Shown: in pieces, positions 1-8,433 of the stretch
How the letters are laid out: every line of letters begins with the position of its first letter
Position numbering within the stretch: position 1 is the first letter of the stretch
NCBI GenBank assembly: GCA_018713045.1
Contig: DVFV01000123.1
Span: forward strand, 1-49,713
Reading direction: 5' to 3'
From: Candidatus Coprosoma intestinipullorum
GTDB lineage: Bacteria; Bacillota_I; Bacilli_A; RF39; UBA660
Length of the DNA: 49,713 nucleotides
Made by a program: the position numbers and the translations under genes
The notes under the pieces: generated by a model
Told to the model about the DNA's origin: nothing
The model's input: only the letters and a program-made list of their open reading frames with translations
The model's database searches: none

Positions 1-288
1 ATCTAAATTTAATGTTTTATCAATGTATTTAAAAATATTTTTTGAACTATTAATTCTATAATAAGATAAAATATCGTATATTATTGATAAAAGTTCTACT
101 GCTGTAGTTTTTCCCGATGCGTTTTTGCCGATTATTCCCATGGTACTAAACACATACAGATCTTCAGCGATTTCTTGTAATTCAAACTCTTTATCTGCTG
201 CAGTTTTATTTCCTGTAGGTACAAAAGAGATGGTAAAGTTCTTTTCACATAGTTTAAAATTATTGGCAACTACTTTTAATAATTTCAT
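1..288 (-). CDS. AAA-family ATPase, N-terminal part (runs off the left edge)
   Basis: Not in the ORF track because it is open at the window edge. Reading the minus strand from an ATG at 288, after a clear GGAGG site, gives 96 codons without a stop. The protein starts MKLLKVVANNFKL and has a P-loop, GIIGKNASGKTT, at about residues 54-65. A short N-terminal strand region followed by a G-x-N-x-S-G-K-T loop is typical of the AAA_15/RloA-type ATPases, many of which act in defence or as toxin partners. The rest is outside the window, so Walker B, any nuclease domain and the function cannot be judged. It may equally be a housekeeping SMC-like ATPase. Confidence 0.8.
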   Translation of the reverse strand, partial: MKLLKVVANNFKLCEKNFTISFVPTGNKTAADKEFELQEIAEDLYVFSTMGIIGKNASGKTTAVELLSIIYDILSYYRINSSKNIFKYIDKTLNLD

Positions 289-462
289 TTTAGTTCCTCC
301 TTATTTTATATTTATTATATCATAGCTTATTTTCGAAAAAAACATTTTTTTTGTTTTTTTTGAAAAAATTATATATATAATAACTTGTTTTTTGTGAAAA
401 ATCAAGCTTTTTACTATTATTATATGCTTTTTTATTTTTGTAATACATTTTGATTTTTATGT

Positions 463-497
463 AAAAAAAGAAACTTATTTACGTTTAAGTTTCTTTA
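463..497 (-). terminator. Intrinsic terminator of the alkD-like gene
   Basis: On the minus strand AAAGAAACTTA pairs with TAAGTTTCTTT around an 8-nt loop and runs into a T tract. The hairpin includes the stop codon of the AlkD-like gene. Confidence 0.8.
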
Positions 498-1179
498 ATT
501 TTTCTTTAGTTTCTTTTGACACTCTTAGTGATTCGCATATTTTACTAATTGTCTTGTTGTATGTAAAGTTATCTAAATCACCGCTTTTTAGGTATTTTAA
601 GGTGATTTCCGGGTATTTTATGTAGCAAATGGAAAGTAACCAGGCAATGGCCATTTTTACGTAATAGTGGTCTTTTTTAACGGTATTACAAGCACTGAAG
701 ATATAGCTTAAGTTTTCCTTTTCTATATAATAATTTAATAGGATAACTAATCCAAATCTTATTTCCCAAGGATTTGAGCTTTGAAGGTATTTTTTAGTTT
801 GATTGATATTTAGTTTTTTGAATATTTTTAGATTGGCGCATGTTACATCACAGGTGGCCCAGTTATCGATATAAGGTATAAAGTCGTCTGTTAGGTTTAG
901 AATGTTATCATCTTTGATGAATCCGAGTAACAGACCATGGATAATGTTTTCTTCGTAATAGGTGTGAGTATTATATTTTATAAATTTTAAATAATCGGTT
1001 TTACTTATTTGACGTGCTATTTCTTTTAATTTGGGTGTTCTGATTCCTAAAACTTTAATCTTTTTGTTTTTGAGTAGTTTTTGATGAAATTTTTGATAAT
1101 TTTTTTCCGATATCGTTTTTAAATATTTGATAAATTTTTGATGAGTTTGTTTGTTCCATTTTATGTTTTGAAAATCCAT
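475..1179 (-). CDS. alkD: AlkD-like DNA alkylation repair glycosylase
   Basis: A 234-residue, all-helical HEAT-like repeat protein of the DNA alkylation repair family (PF08713), which excises N3- and N7-alkylated purines in the cytoplasm. Family landmarks are visible: YYEENIIHGLLLGF near 74-87, IDNWATCD near 104-111, WEIRFG near 138-143 and MAIAWLLS near 176-183. By recall of Bacillus cereus AlkD, W107, D111, R141 and W180 here match its catalytic Asp, DNA-contacting Arg and lesion-cradling Trp residues. Length is normal. It starts 9 nt after the xerD stop, so the two are probably co-transcribed, and it ends in its own terminator. Confidence 0.9.
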   Translation of the reverse strand: MDFQNIKWNKQTHQKFIKYLKTISEKNYQKFHQKLLKNKKIKVLGIRTPKLKEIARQISKTDYLKFIKYNTHTYYEENIIHGLLLGFIKDDNILNLTDDFIPYIDNWATCDVTCANLKIFKKLNINQTKKYLQSSNPWEIRFGLVILLNYYIEKENLSYIFSACNTVKKDHYYVKMAIAWLLSICYIKYPEITLKYLKSGDLDNFTYNKTISKICESLRVSKETKEKLKKLKRK

Positions 1180-1188
1180 TATTCTTCC

Positions 1189-2076
1189 CTACTTTCCATG
1201 TGGATGAAATTCTTTGTAATTGTTTTGTAATCTTTCGTTGGTTATATGTGTATATATTTGGGTTGAGGAGATGTCGCTGTGACCTAAAAGTTCCTGTATG
1301 CTTCTGAGGTCAGCTCCGTGTTTTAGAAGATGGGTTGCAAATGAATGTCTTAGAGTGTGTGGTGAAAAATCGGTTTTGATGTTTTTTTCTTGGGCAAGTT
1401 TTTTGAGTATTTTGAAAAATCCTTGTCTTGTCATTTTTTCACCGTGATTATTTAGAAATAGATAATTATTTTCACCGTGTTTAAATAAGTTTGCCCGGTG
1501 ATATAAGATATAATTATCTAAGGCCTCACAGGCGTATTCGGTTAAGGGAATTATTCTTTCTTTGGAACCTTTTCCGAATATTTTTACAAGAGCGCTTTTG
1601 GTGTCGACGTCATTTAAGGTTAGGTTTATGAGTTCACTTACTCTTAGGCCACTACTGTACATAAGTTCAAGCATGGCTTTATTGCGAAAATCATAATCGG
1701 TTTTTAAATTGATGTCTAGTAGGTTTTCTATTTCGTCTTCACTTAAAACTTTGGGTAATTTTTGAGCTTTTTTTGGGCTGGAAATAGCCTGCATAGGATT
1801 GATTTTTATCTGATTATTTATTTTTAGGTATTTGTAAAAACTTTTTAGAGTGCTTATAGTTCTGGATATACTGGATGGATTTAAATCTTTAAGGTCGTCT
1901 TGAATGTATTTTTGAATATCTTTTTTTTCTAATTTAGTGAAGTCTTTTTTTATGACTTTGTCTAACTTAATTAGGTCTTCTTTATATGAGGAGATGGTAT
2001 TTTTACTGTATTTTTTTTCAAACATTAGATAGCTTTCAAATTCGTCTATAAGAGTTTGGTTTATTTCTGATTTCAT
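1189..2076 (-). CDS. xerD: Tyrosine recombinase XerD
   Basis: A site-specific tyrosine recombinase, expected to resolve chromosome dimers at dif with a partner Xer. The N-terminal SAM-like core-binding domain covers about residues 5-90 and the catalytic domain about 110-290. The full catalytic set is present: R145 (SSGLRVSEL), K169 (GKGSKE), H240 and R243 (HTLRHSFATHL), H266 (LGHSDIS) and Y275 (IYTHI). At 295 residues it is the usual XerC/D size. The track starts at a GTG (2085). The ATG at 2076 is better because AAGGTGA lies 5 nt upstream. A XerC/XerS-like role cannot be excluded from sequence alone. Confidence 0.92.
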   Translation of the reverse strand: MKSEINQTLIDEFESYLMFEKKYSKNTISSYKEDLIKLDKVIKKDFTKLEKKDIQKYIQDDLKDLNPSSISRTISTLKSFYKYLKINNQIKINPMQAISSPKKAQKLPKVLSEDEIENLLDINLKTDYDFRNKAMLELMYSSGLRVSELINLTLNDVDTKSALVKIFGKGSKERIIPLTEYACEALDNYILYHRANLFKHGENNYLFLNNHGEKMTRQGFFKILKKLAQEKNIKTDFSPHTLRHSFATHLLKHGADLRSIQELLGHSDISSTQIYTHITNERLQNNYKEFHPHGK

Positions 2077-2134
2077 ATTGGTCACCTTATATTTATTTTA
2101 ACACAAATTCTTGTTTTATTATAGCTTGATTTGA

Positions 2135-2143
2135 TGTTATAAT
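2135..2143 (+). promoter_or_regulatory. Extended -10 promoter of rarA
   Basis: TGTTATAAT is a perfect TGn-TATAAT element only 17 nt from the rarA ATG. A convincing -35 hexamer is not seen. The transcript would start almost at the ribosome binding site. Confidence 0.6.
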
Positions 2144-2160
2144 ATTTGGTGGTGATGTTT

Positions 2161-3366
2161 ATGAGACCACTTGCAGATATGGTGCGGCCGGCGAAGTTAG
2201 AAGAGGTTGCCGGACAGAAGCATTTAGTTGGTAAGGGTTCAGTTCTTTATAATTTGGTTAATCATAAAAAGATATTTTCAATGATTTTGTATGGGCCTCC
2301 AGGAACTGGCAAAACAACTTTAGCTTATGTTTTGATCAATGAACTTAATTTAGAATGTGAATTTTTAAATGCAGTTATTAATAGTAAGAAAGACTTTGAT
2401 ATGGTAATTTTGAAGGCTAAGGAAAAAGGCGGTCTTGTTTTGATAATGGATGAGATTCACCGGCTTAATAAGGATAAGCAGGATTTACTTCTCCCCTATT
2501 TGGAAAATGGTTTGATTACTTTAATAGGTTTAACAACGTCTAATCCTTATCATGCGATAAATCCGGCGATTAGAAGTAGATGTCAACTTTTTGAGTTAAA
2601 GCCTTTGAGTAGTGAGGATATTGTTTTAGCTTTAAAAAGGGCTTTGCCGGCGCTTGATAATATAAAAATCAGTGATGAGGCTTTGGATTATATTGCTTTT
2701 CTATCTGGCGGGGATATGAGATACGGATATAATTTGTTAGAGGTTGCATATTATGCTTCTGATGATTACAATGTCGATTTGGATGTTTTGAAGAGAATAA
2801 GTAATAAACCTAGTTTATATATCGATAAGAACGACGATGGTTATTATGATGTGATAAGCGCGCTTCAGAAATCGATCAGAGGTAGCGATGTCAATGCTTC
2901 TTTACATTATTTGGCTAGACTTATCGTGGCTGAAGATTTGGATATTATTTTTAGAAGACTTTCAGTGATTGCTTATGAAGATATCGGTCTTGCTAATCCG
3001 GCGATTGGCCCAAGACTTGAAGCGGCAATTAGGGCAGCTGAACGAACAGGTCTTCCTGAGGCGAGAATTCCACTTGGGGAGATAGTTATAGATATGGCTT
3101 TATCTCCTAAGTCTAATAGTTCAGAATGCGCGATAGATGCAGCAATAAACGATGTAAAGATGGGAAATATAGGAAAGGTTCCAAAGCATATTACAACGAA
3201 TTCAAAGGATTATAAATATCCACACAATTATAAGGGAAGTTTTGTAAAACAGCAATATTTACCCGATGAACTTAAGGGCCGACGCTATTATAATCCAAAG
3301 ATGACTAGTAAGTATGAGGCTAATCTAAAGATGAGATACGATAAAATAAATAAAGCTATGGAGTGA
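2161..3366 (+). CDS. rarA: Replication-associated recombination ATPase RarA (MgsA)
   Basis: An AAA+ ATPase of the RarA/MgsA/WRNIP1 family, related to clamp loader and RuvB ATPases, which acts at stalled replication forks. It opens with the family's PLAD-x-(V/L)RP signature. Walker A GPPGTGKTT is at 45-53 and Walker B LIMDEIH at 94-100. It is followed by TTSNPYHAINPAIRSR sensor and arginine-finger features and a C-terminal helical tetramerisation region (YEDIGLANP onward). At 401 residues it is slightly shorter than the E. coli protein. The track begins at a TTG at 2146, but ATG 2161 gives the canonical N-terminus and has GGTGGTG upstream. It ends in TGA and is divergent from xerD. Confidence 0.93.
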   Translation: MRPLADMVRPAKLEEVAGQKHLVGKGSVLYNLVNHKKIFSMILYGPPGTGKTTLAYVLINELNLECEFLNAVINSKKDFDMVILKAKEKGGLVLIMDEIHRLNKDKQDLLLPYLENGLITLIGLTTSNPYHAINPAIRSRCQLFELKPLSSEDIVLALKRALPALDNIKISDEALDYIAFLSGGDMRYGYNLLEVAYYASDDYNVDLDVLKRISNKPSLYIDKNDDGYYDVISALQKSIRGSDVNASLHYLARLIVAEDLDIIFRRLSVIAYEDIGLANPAIGPRLEAAIRAAERTGLPEARIPLGEIVIDMALSPKSNSSECAIDAAINDVKMGNIGKVPKHITTNSKDYKYPHNYKGSFVKQQYLPDELKGRRYYNPKMTSKYEANLKMRYDKINKAME

Positions 3367-3381
3367 TTCCGTAGCTTTATT
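3348..3381. terminator. Bidirectional terminator between rarA and holA
   Basis: AATAAAGCTA.GGA pairs with TCC.TAGCTTTATT across the convergent 3' ends of rarA and holA. A and T runs on both sides suggest it works for both genes. Confidence 0.75.
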
Positions 3382-4297
3382 CGTTTAATAGAAATAATTC
3401 AAGTGCGAGATTTTTATCTGTTTTACCTGTTTTAATGGCGATATCGATATCGGCTAAAGCATTTAAATAGTTGAGTAAGGTTTCAGCTTTATATTTTTTT
3501 CCTTTTTGAAGTGCTAATTTGACCCGGTATGGATGAACTTTTAGAACTTCTGAAATATTTTTTTCACTATAACCTTTTTTAGCTAGTTCTTTAGCTTGAT
3601 ACATAAGTCTAAATTGACTGGCAAGCAGAATTACAATTTTTAACGGTTCTTCGTTTACTTTAAGCATTTCATTATATATTTCTAGTGCTTCATCTTTGTT
3701 TTTCATAACGATGTCGTCAATTAATTTGAAAATGTCGATTTCAGGTCTTTTAGTGGTTAAATTTAAGATGTCTTCTTTGGTGACGGTTTTATCGTCTTTG
3801 TATAGTTTGATTTTATTAACTTCGTTTTCTAAAATTAAGGGGTTCGTTCCTACTCTATCGATTAAAAGGTTTATGTTCGATGAAGTAATGTTATAACCGT
3901 TTAAAAGATTTCTAACGAGACTATTTGGGGTCTCATTTTGATTGAATGATATTAATTTGTAATCTTTTTTGATTTTTTTGGTTATTTTTTTGCGTTCATC
4001 GATTTTTTCTTCGTTTATGGTAAATATCAATATGGTATTGGGATTGATGTCGGCTAGATAGTTTTCAAGTATTTCTAAATCTCCATTACCTGATGAGGTA
4101 AATATTGTTGCATTTTCAGCAATAACAACTTTATTGTCGGCAAACATCGAAAATGTTTCGGCATCACTTATGACGTCTTTGATATCATCTTCGGTTAAAT
4201 CATGTTTGCTGATATTCATTTTATCGAAATCTTTTGTTATTTTTTCTATTTCTTTTTGAATGGCAAAATCATTTGTGCCATAAAGTAGATACACCAT
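3377..4297 (-). CDS. holA: DNA polymerase III delta subunit
   Basis: Delta subunit of the clamp-loader complex, which opens the beta sliding clamp. The protein begins MVYLLYGTNDFAIQKEIEKI, the usual HolA start. It has the AAA-like fold lacking a functional Walker A, a central RPEIDIFKLIDDI segment, and a C-terminal helical collar with HPYRVKLALQKGKKY. Its 306 residues are close to the Firmicute norm. The track begins upstream at 4348, but AAGGTGATAAT just before ATG 4297 fixes the start there. It has its own promoter with a very short leader and converges with rarA. Confidence 0.9.
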   Translation of the reverse strand: MVYLLYGTNDFAIQKEIEKITKDFDKMNISKHDLTEDDIKDVISDAETFSMFADNKVVIAENATIFTSSGNGDLEILENYLADINPNTILIFTINEEKIDERKKITKKIKKDYKLISFNQNETPNSLVRNLLNGYNITSSNINLLIDRVGTNPLILENEVNKIKLYKDDKTVTKEDILNLTTKRPEIDIFKLIDDIVMKNKDEALEIYNEMLKVNEEPLKIVILLASQFRLMYQAKELAKKGYSEKNISEVLKVHPYRVKLALQKGKKYKAETLLNYLNALADIDIAIKTGKTDKNLALELFLLNE

Positions 4298-4312
4298 ATT
4301 ATCACCTTTTTC

Positions 4313-4341
4313 ATTGTAACATATTTTGTTTTGAATAACAA
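4313..4341 (-). promoter_or_regulatory. Promoter of holA
   Basis: TTGTTA, 17 nt, TACAAT with a TG just upstream of the -10. Only 15 nt separate the -10 from the holA ATG. Confidence 0.6.
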
Positions 4342-4370
4342 TGAACAATGTACTTGATTTATAAACTAAT

Positions 4371-4405
4371 AAAGAAGCCTCTTTTTAATTATGAGACTTC
4401 TTTTT
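4371..4405 (-). terminator. Hairpin after the histidine kinase gene
   Basis: AAGAAGTCTC pairs with GAGGCTTCTT (one G-U). It includes the kinase's last codons. The T tract on the minus strand is weak, so efficiency is uncertain. Confidence 0.5.
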
Positions 4406-5839
4406 GGTTTGCTCGATTTTTTTGATTTCGAAGTAGAATGTCGATCCTTTTTTACTTGTTTTAACACCATAATTACTGCCGTGACTTTGAAGTATTTGTT
4501 TAACAATCGACAATCCTAATCCTGTTCCATAACTGTTTCGTTTGTGTTTTTTATCACTATGATAGTAACGGTCCCAGATATGGGCAAGTTCTTCTTTTTT
4601 AATACCTTTTCCGGTATCGATGATTTCAATTAAGTATGTATCTTTTTGTTCTTTGATGTTGATGGTAACTGTTTTATCTTCGCCGGTATAATTGATTGCA
4701 TTGTTAACTAGGTTATAAATTACTTGATAGATTCGTTTATAATCTGCTTCGACGATGACTTTATCTGGATGATTGAAGACGAAGTTGTATTGTTCTTTAA
4801 CGGTTAATATGTTAAATTTATCGATTATTTGATAGATTAAATCATTCAAATCTATTTTTTCGATTTTTAACGGTGTCGCTTTAGCTTGAAGGGCTGATAA
4901 ATCTAAGATGTCATTAACTAGTAAGGTTAAACGGTCGGTTTCTTCGATGATGGTATTTAAGTTTTCTTCGCGTTTTTCTTTTTTATCATAGTTAATGTCT
5001 CTAATTAATTCGGCATAAGCTTTGATCATCGTAAGCGGTGTTTTAAGATCATGACCGACATTAGCCATCAGGTCTCTTTGAAGTTTTTCGGTTTTGGATA
5101 GTTCTTCTTTGGCGTAGTTTAATGAATCTGTCAGTTCGTTTATTTCATATATATTTGAGTTAGTTGTGAAATCAGTACTAAAGTTTCGATCTGCAAGTTT
5201 ACGGGCATTTTCACTTATTTGAATAATTGGTTTAGAGATACTTTTAGATATGAAATATCCAACGATTAGTGACAGAATCAAAACTCCGATGGTTGTATAA
5301 ATAAACTGACTAGATAGAATTTGAATGGTCGAATCTAGGGGTTCGATGGATGCATTAATGAAGGCATATGTTGTACTGTCTAATTTTAAAGCATAAATCA
5401 AGGTTTCTTTTTTAAAGTCTTGGTTAATTAAGCTGTAGTGCTGTTCTTCAAGGCCACTATTTAAAAAATCTTTTTTTACTTTGAAGTTTTTGTTACCAAA
5501 TTCCATGCATCCTTGATTATAAATGCTGGAAATGTATGAACTATTTGCTCCATATATTTCGATGCAAATATCACGACTTTTGGCAATTTCTTCGATGGCT
5601 GAGAGACTTAAGTAATTGTTGTCTTCTTTTAATTCACTGGCTGCTTGATTTAAGTCGTTTGTTTTACGATATTTATAATAGGTTCCTAAAAATAGCGTTT
5701 GAAATAGCCATAATGATAAAAGAATTATAATAGAAAAAGATATTAAAAATAGCCAAATTTTGGTGGTTAAGCCATTTGGTTTGGTATTTTTAATGTTTGA
5801 TAGGATTTTTTTGAATCCATTTTTAATCTTTTGGAACAA
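4385..5839 (-). CDS. Membrane sensor histidine kinase
   Basis: A 484-residue transmembrane sensor kinase. TM1 is at about 29-51, an extracellular sensor domain at about 52-175, TM2 at about 176-199, HAMP at about 200-252, then HisKA with phospho-acceptor H263 in VGHDLKTPLT. The HATPase_c domain has the N box (IYNLVNNAINY), G1 box (DTGKGI) and GTGLGLSIV. The extracellular part has no domain I recognise and holds two cysteines (C92, C111). Its start overlaps the regulator's 3' end by 17 nt, so the two form an operon and a cognate pair. It resembles PhoR/ResE-type kinases; the stimulus is unknown. Confidence 0.92.
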   Translation of the reverse strand: MFQKIKNGFKKILSNIKNTKPNGLTTKIWLFLISFSIIILLSLWLFQTLFLGTYYKYRKTNDLNQAASELKEDNNYLSLSAIEEIAKSRDICIEIYGANSSYISSIYNQGCMEFGNKNFKVKKDFLNSGLEEQHYSLINQDFKKETLIYALKLDSTTYAFINASIEPLDSTIQILSSQFIYTTIGVLILSLIVGYFISKSISKPIIQISENARKLADRNFSTDFTTNSNIYEINELTDSLNYAKEELSKTEKLQRDLMANVGHDLKTPLTMIKAYAELIRDINYDKKEKREENLNTIIEETDRLTLLVNDILDLSALQAKATPLKIEKIDLNDLIYQIIDKFNILTVKEQYNFVFNHPDKVIVEADYKRIYQVIYNLVNNAINYTGEDKTVTINIKEQKDTYLIEIIDTGKGIKKEELAHIWDRYYHSDKKHKRNSYGTGLGLSIVKQILQSHGSNYGVKTSKKGSTFYFEIKKIEQTKKKSHN

Positions 5840-6488
5840 ATTTATAACCTACTCCTCTAACTGTGATTATTAAATCACGATATTTACCAAGGCTATTTCG
5901 AAGCATTTTAACGTGAGTATCAATGGTTCGATCATCACCGTAAAAGTCATATCCCCAGATTTTATTTAGCAGTTGGTTACGTGATAGAGCGATGTTTTGG
6001 TTCTCAATCATATAGACTAAAAGTTCGTATTCTTTTAGGGTTAGTTTTATTTCTTCGTCGTCAATAGTTACGGCGTGAGCTTTAAAGTCAACTTTTAAAT
6101 CGTGATATTGATATATATCTTCAGGGGTATTTTTAGTTCTTTTGAGAATGGCTTTGATACGGGCGATTAATTCTTTTGGACTAAATGGTTTGGTTAAATA
6201 ATCGTCTGTTCCAAGGTCGAAACCTCTTAATTTATCATATTCTTCGGTTCTAGCTGATAAGATAATGACTGGAATGTTTTTTTCTTTTTTTAATGTTTCG
6301 AGAAAAGACATGCCATCCATTTTGGGCATCATGATATCTAGGACAATTAAATCAATGTTTTGCTTGTTTATTATATCTAGAGCCTCTAGACCGTTTTCAG
6401 CTTCTAAACATTCAAAATTTTCTTCTTCAGCGTATGTTTTGATAACGTCTCTAATTAGCTTTTCATCATCGACAATTAATATTTTCAT
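5823..6488 (-). CDS. OmpR/PhoB-family response regulator
   Basis: A 221-residue response regulator. The receiver domain covers about 1-115, with the acidic pocket DDE at 7-9, phospho-acceptor D51 (LDIMMPKMDG), S78/T-type switch region and K100 (LTKPFSP). The C-terminal winged helix covers about 128-218 (DDRTIDTHVKMLRNSLG, VRGVGYKF). It binds DNA as a dimer after phosphorylation by the overlapping downstream kinase. Start is supported by AAGGAGG about 8 nt upstream of the ATG. No neighbour is an obvious target gene. Auto-regulation is likely for such pairs but no operator is evident. Confidence 0.94.
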   Translation of the reverse strand: MKILIVDDEKLIRDVIKTYAEEENFECLEAENGLEALDIINKQNIDLIVLDIMMPKMDGMSFLETLKKEKNIPVIILSARTEEYDKLRGFDLGTDDYLTKPFSPKELIARIKAILKRTKNTPEDIYQYHDLKVDFKAHAVTIDDEEIKLTLKEYELLVYMIENQNIALSRNQLLNKIWGYDFYGDDRTIDTHVKMLRNSLGKYRDLIITVRGVGYKFVPKD

Positions 6489-6569
6489 AGGCAGTCCTCC
6501 TTCTAATAATAATATACCATAAATATGTAAGAAAAGTGAAATAAAGAGATTATTGGATAGAACAAAATA

Positions 6570-6585
6570 CCAAAATAAATTTTGG
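6570..6585 (-). other. Short hairpin at the outer edge of the tnpB element
   Basis: CCAAAA-TAAA-TTTTGG, a perfect 6-bp stem just outside the omegaRNA-like hairpins and followed on the minus strand by TATTTTGTT. It could end the tnpB/omegaRNA transcript or lie in the flanking target DNA. Confidence 0.4.
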
Positions 6586-6589
6586 CATT

Positions 6590-6720
6590 AGCTTACCTCA
6601 CGGTAAGCTCTTTCTACTTCGACGGAACCTAAGGCTCCTCCATAGACCAATATCGGATGGTCGCCACCCTAATTTATATTATTTGTTTGTCAAAATTTAT
6701 GTTTAAATAGATTGTTCTAA
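6590..6720 (-). ncRNA. Candidate omegaRNA (reRNA) at the 3' end of tnpB
   Basis: The DNA after the tnpB stop is unusually G/C-containing for this genome and packed with hairpins on the minus strand: GGGTGG/CCATCC, GGAGCC/GGTTCC followed by GTCGAAG, and a perfect AGCTTACC-GTGA-GGTAAGCT stem. TnpB guide RNAs come from the 3' end of the tnpB transcript and run into the flank. The layout and the GGAGCC...GGTTCCGTCGAAG core fit that. Exact ends are not determinable here. Confidence 0.6.
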
Positions 6721-7851
6721 ATATAACATGTGTTTTTCTAAACCTTTAAACATTATATTAACTGCTGCATTATAATCACGACTATGCTCTGTATGACATT
6801 CTGGACATTCCCACTTTCTTATACTTAAATCTTTTACTTCTCTATTTTGATAATTACACACACTGCATATCTGACTACTTGGATAATATCTGTCTATTTG
6901 TATTAATCTTTTATTATTCCAATTAGCTTTGTATTTAAGTACTCTAATTATCTCTGATATTGGGTTTTCGTTTAAGCCTTTGGCTATATAATGATTCTTT
7001 TGCATTCTTTTAACATCTAAATCTTCAGTTACTATAATGTCATTTTCATTTATCAATTTATTTGTTATATCATGTATCATATGCTTTCTTGCATTTCTTA
7101 TTTTTTGATATAATCTTTGTATTTTTAGTTTCATCTTATATCTATTTTTACTTCCTTTTTTACATCTAGCTAAGCCTCGTTGTAAACCCATCATTCTTTT
7201 TGTATTGAGTTTAATCTTATTTTCTATTTTCTCATTATAACTTGTTACTATTAAATCTTTTATTCCTAAATCTATGCCTATTATACTTGTTGGAATAAAT
7301 GACGGTCTTATTAACTCTTCTTCTATTAAAACACTTACATAATATTTACCAGCATCTTTTTTAATAACTGCACTTTTAACCTCACCAGGTATCACTTTTT
7401 TATTTCTATATCCTCTTATCTTTACTTCCTTTAATTTTGGTAGGGTTATTATTTTATTTTTTAAATCTAGTTTTATACTGTTATAATTATTTCCTTTATA
7501 ACTACTTTTAATATTATTAGTTTTATAGCTTTCATGTACTCCTTTTGCTTTAAATTTTGGGTATCCACTTCCGTCAAAGAAATTCTTATATGCATTATCT
7601 AAATTTAATAAGCTATTTCTAAGTGCACAGCTATCTACTTCTTTTAAAAATGGATATTCTTTAGAAAGTGATGGTATTAATTTTATTTGGTCATAAGCTG
7701 ATTTACTTTTTCCAGTTTCTTTATATTCTTTTATTTTATCATCTAAGAAATGATTATATATAAATCTAGAGCATCCAATAATTTTATTAATTAATTCTTC
7801 TTGTTTTTCATTTGGATACATTCTAAATACATAGCCTTTTAGTATTTCCAT
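6703..7851 (-). CDS. tnpB: TnpB, RNA-guided nuclease of an IS605/IS1341-type element
   Basis: A full-length 382-residue TnpB. N-terminal helix-turn-helix region about 1-60, a middle beta/helical region, then a RuvC-like nuclease with all three acids: D194 (GIDLGIKD), E277 (VTEDLDV) and D359 (SRDYNAA). A zinc finger inside RuvC has C329, C332, C349 and C352. TnpB proteins cut DNA guided by omegaRNA and are ancestors of Cas12. No tnpA is nearby, so this is a solo (IS1341-like) element, or tnpA has been lost. Start at ATG 7851 is supported by AAGGTGG. It has a strong promoter and looks intact. Confidence 0.92.
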   Translation of the reverse strand: MEILKGYVFRMYPNEKQEELINKIIGCSRFIYNHFLDDKIKEYKETGKSKSAYDQIKLIPSLSKEYPFLKEVDSCALRNSLLNLDNAYKNFFDGSGYPKFKAKGVHESYKTNNIKSSYKGNNYNSIKLDLKNKIITLPKLKEVKIRGYRNKKVIPGEVKSAVIKKDAGKYYVSVLIEEELIRPSFIPTSIIGIDLGIKDLIVTSYNEKIENKIKLNTKRMMGLQRGLARCKKGSKNRYKMKLKIQRLYQKIRNARKHMIHDITNKLINENDIIVTEDLDVKRMQKNHYIAKGLNENPISEIIRVLKYKANWNNKRLIQIDRYYPSSQICSVCNYQNREVKDLSIRKWECPECHTEHSRDYNAAVNIMFKGLEKHMLYLEQSI

Positions 7852-7879
7852 ATGACCACCTTCTATCATTGTTGCAACG

Positions 7880-7909
7880 AGTATATCACGAATAGTTACA
7901 CTCCGTCAA
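7880..7909 (-). promoter_or_regulatory. Promoter of tnpB
   Basis: TTGACG, 18 nt, TATACT, upstream of tnpB within the element's left end. A GTTGCAA motif occurs both upstream of the -35 and just after the -10. Confidence 0.65.
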
Positions 7910-7953
7910 TAACTTTTTGCAACCTTTTACCTTTTACAAAGCAAATTCCTAGT

Positions 7954-7987
7954 AAATAAAAAAAATACTAGAAAACCTAGTATTTTT
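7954..7987 (-). terminator. Intrinsic terminator of the 125-residue unknown gene
   Basis: AAAAATACTAG pairs with CTAGTATTTTT around a short loop and is followed by a long T run on the minus strand. It overlaps the stop codon. Confidence 0.85.
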
Positions 7988-8363
7988 AAGCAGCTAAAGT
8001 AAGCGCTGGTTTGATTAATCTAACTTTAACTTTAGCATGATGGTCACCGATTTCTTTGACTGTTTTTTTGTTAGTTATTCTTCTAATTGGCGCATCTGGT
8101 TTAGAAACTTCGTATGGTTTCATCTTTTTAAATTGGTGTTTTAAGACACTTAAGTTTGGAACAGCAACTGTTACGGTAACTATTTCCGGGTTATATTTAT
8201 TGATAAAATCATTTAAGAATTTTAACTCTTCTTTATCTAAGTTTTCAATGTTAATTACATAACTATAGATTTTGTTTATGTAATTTTCGTCAGGAGTTTG
8301 AACACTTTTTAAGTAATTTTCTGTAGCTTTTTTAACGTTTTTTAATGTATCTAATATATTCAT
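7986..8363 (-). CDS. Unknown 125-residue protein
   Basis: I do not recognise this family. The protein has an N-terminal helical half (about 1-60, including NLDKEELKFLNDFINKY) and a beta-rich, basic C-terminal half (VTVTVAVPNLS, KVKVRLIKP). It has no signal peptide, membrane segment or cysteine, so it is probably cytosolic. It is a real gene: a near-consensus promoter, a good GGAGG site and a strong terminator frame it exactly, making a single-gene transcript. It lies between the solo tnpB element and the HExxH paralogue array. Confidence 0.75.
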   Translation of the reverse strand: MNILDTLKNVKKATENYLKSVQTPDENYINKIYSYVINIENLDKEELKFLNDFINKYNPEIVTVTVAVPNLSVLKHQFKKMKPYEVSKPDAPIRRITNKKTVKEIGDHHAKVKVRLIKPALTLAA

Positions 8364-8389
8364 ATTCTTCCTCCTTACATGGCTATTTA

Positions 8390-8418
8390 ATTATAATATT
8401 AAAGTAAACTTTTGTCAA
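8390..8418 (-). promoter_or_regulatory. Sigma-A promoter of the 125-residue unknown gene
   Basis: Perfect TTGACA, 17 nt, perfect TATAAT, ending 26 nt upstream of the start codon. Among the strongest promoters in the window by sequence. Confidence 0.85.
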
Positions 8419-8433
8419 ATTTAGGTATTAAAG

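Noticed and set aside
125-325. Plus-strand ORF of 66 codons
   Set aside because: It is antisense to the edge AAA ATPase, which has a ribosome site and a P-loop.
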